Origin: Actinoplanes liguriensis
GTDB lineage: Bacteria; Actinomycetota; Actinomycetes; Mycobacteriales; Micromonosporaceae
NCBI GenBank assembly: GCA_000715855.1
Contig: KL571220.1
Coordinates: 2,519-9,696, forward strand
Length of the DNA: 7,178 bases
Reading direction: 5' to 3'
The notes below the pieces were generated by a model. It saw nothing but the letters and a program-made list of their open reading frames with translations. It was not told the DNA's origin and searched no databases. Below are positions 7,156 to 7,178 of the stretch, one piece after another (position 1 is the first letter of the stretch; every line of letters starts with the position of its first letter). The position numbers and the translations under genes are program-made.

Positions 7156-7178
7156 CTGTCTCTTATACACATCTCTGA
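7156..7178. other. Tn5 mosaic end and Nextera adapter remnant (sequencing artefact)
   Basis: CTGTCTCTTATACACATCT (7156-7174) is exactly the complement of the 19-bp Tn5 mosaic end used in tagmentation libraries. The following CTGA (7175-7178) fits my memory of the older Epicentre-style Nextera adapters rather than the Illumina i5/i7 tails, which continue GACG or CCGA. Its AT-rich composition is unlike everything around it, and it sits at the very end of the window. It is untrimmed adapter, not a transposon. On the minus strand it creates an open frame beginning MYKRQ, a known signature of this contamination. Confidence 0.97.

Noticed and set aside
6337..7170. Minus-strand open frame of 277 codons beginning MYKRQ
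   Set aside because: Its start lies in the Tn5 mosaic-end adapter and the rest is the antisense of the TPR gene; the MYKRQ opening is a known adapter artefact.
7156..7174. Genuine Tn5 or insertion sequence end
   Set aside because: It is the exact engineered 19-bp mosaic end at the very end of the contig, followed by adapter sequence, with no transposase or second end.

Overview
The window is about 7.2 kb of very GC-rich DNA. The third codon positions are strongly G/C, GTG starts are used, and every recognisable protein is of an actinobacterial type. An actinomycete is very likely. A Micromonosporaceae-type genus such as Actinoplanes is a guess that the sequence alone cannot confirm. The last 23 bases are not genomic: they are a Tn5 mosaic end plus the first bases of a Nextera adapter, so the real chromosome sequence stops at about 7155 and this is a contig end.

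Layout. A G-rich non-coding stretch (1-90) is followed by a minus-strand gene for a small two-CBS-domain protein of the Rv2626c/HRP1 type (91-480). A 241-base divergent intergenic region (481-721) follows. It carries two copies of CACGTGCTT but no clear consensus promoter. Two plus-strand genes come next and are probably co-transcribed. One encodes an SGNH/GDSL hydrolase (722-1495). The other encodes a two-domain rhodanese of the CysA2/CysA3 (thiosulfate sulfurtransferase) type (1504-2412), whose ribosome binding site overlaps the hydrolase stop codon. A perfect 14-bp stem-loop (2415-2446) closes this unit.

The region 2441-2571 is an unusual short-repeat array: eight copies of GTCAGRCGAA, including three copies of a 13-bp near-palindrome TTYGTCAGRCGAA. 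The last copy lies just upstream of a -10-like TACCGT and of a probable leaderless GTG start.

The second plus-strand unit consists of a divergent HSP90-family (GHKL ATPase) protein (2591-4330) and a 926-residue TPR protein (4327-7107). The two overlap by ATGA and the second has a strong Shine-Dalgarno sequence inside the first, so they are translationally coupled. The most interesting reading of the window is that this is a dedicated bacterial HSP90-TPR pair, with the repeat array as a candidate control region. Its client and purpose cannot be read from the sequence.
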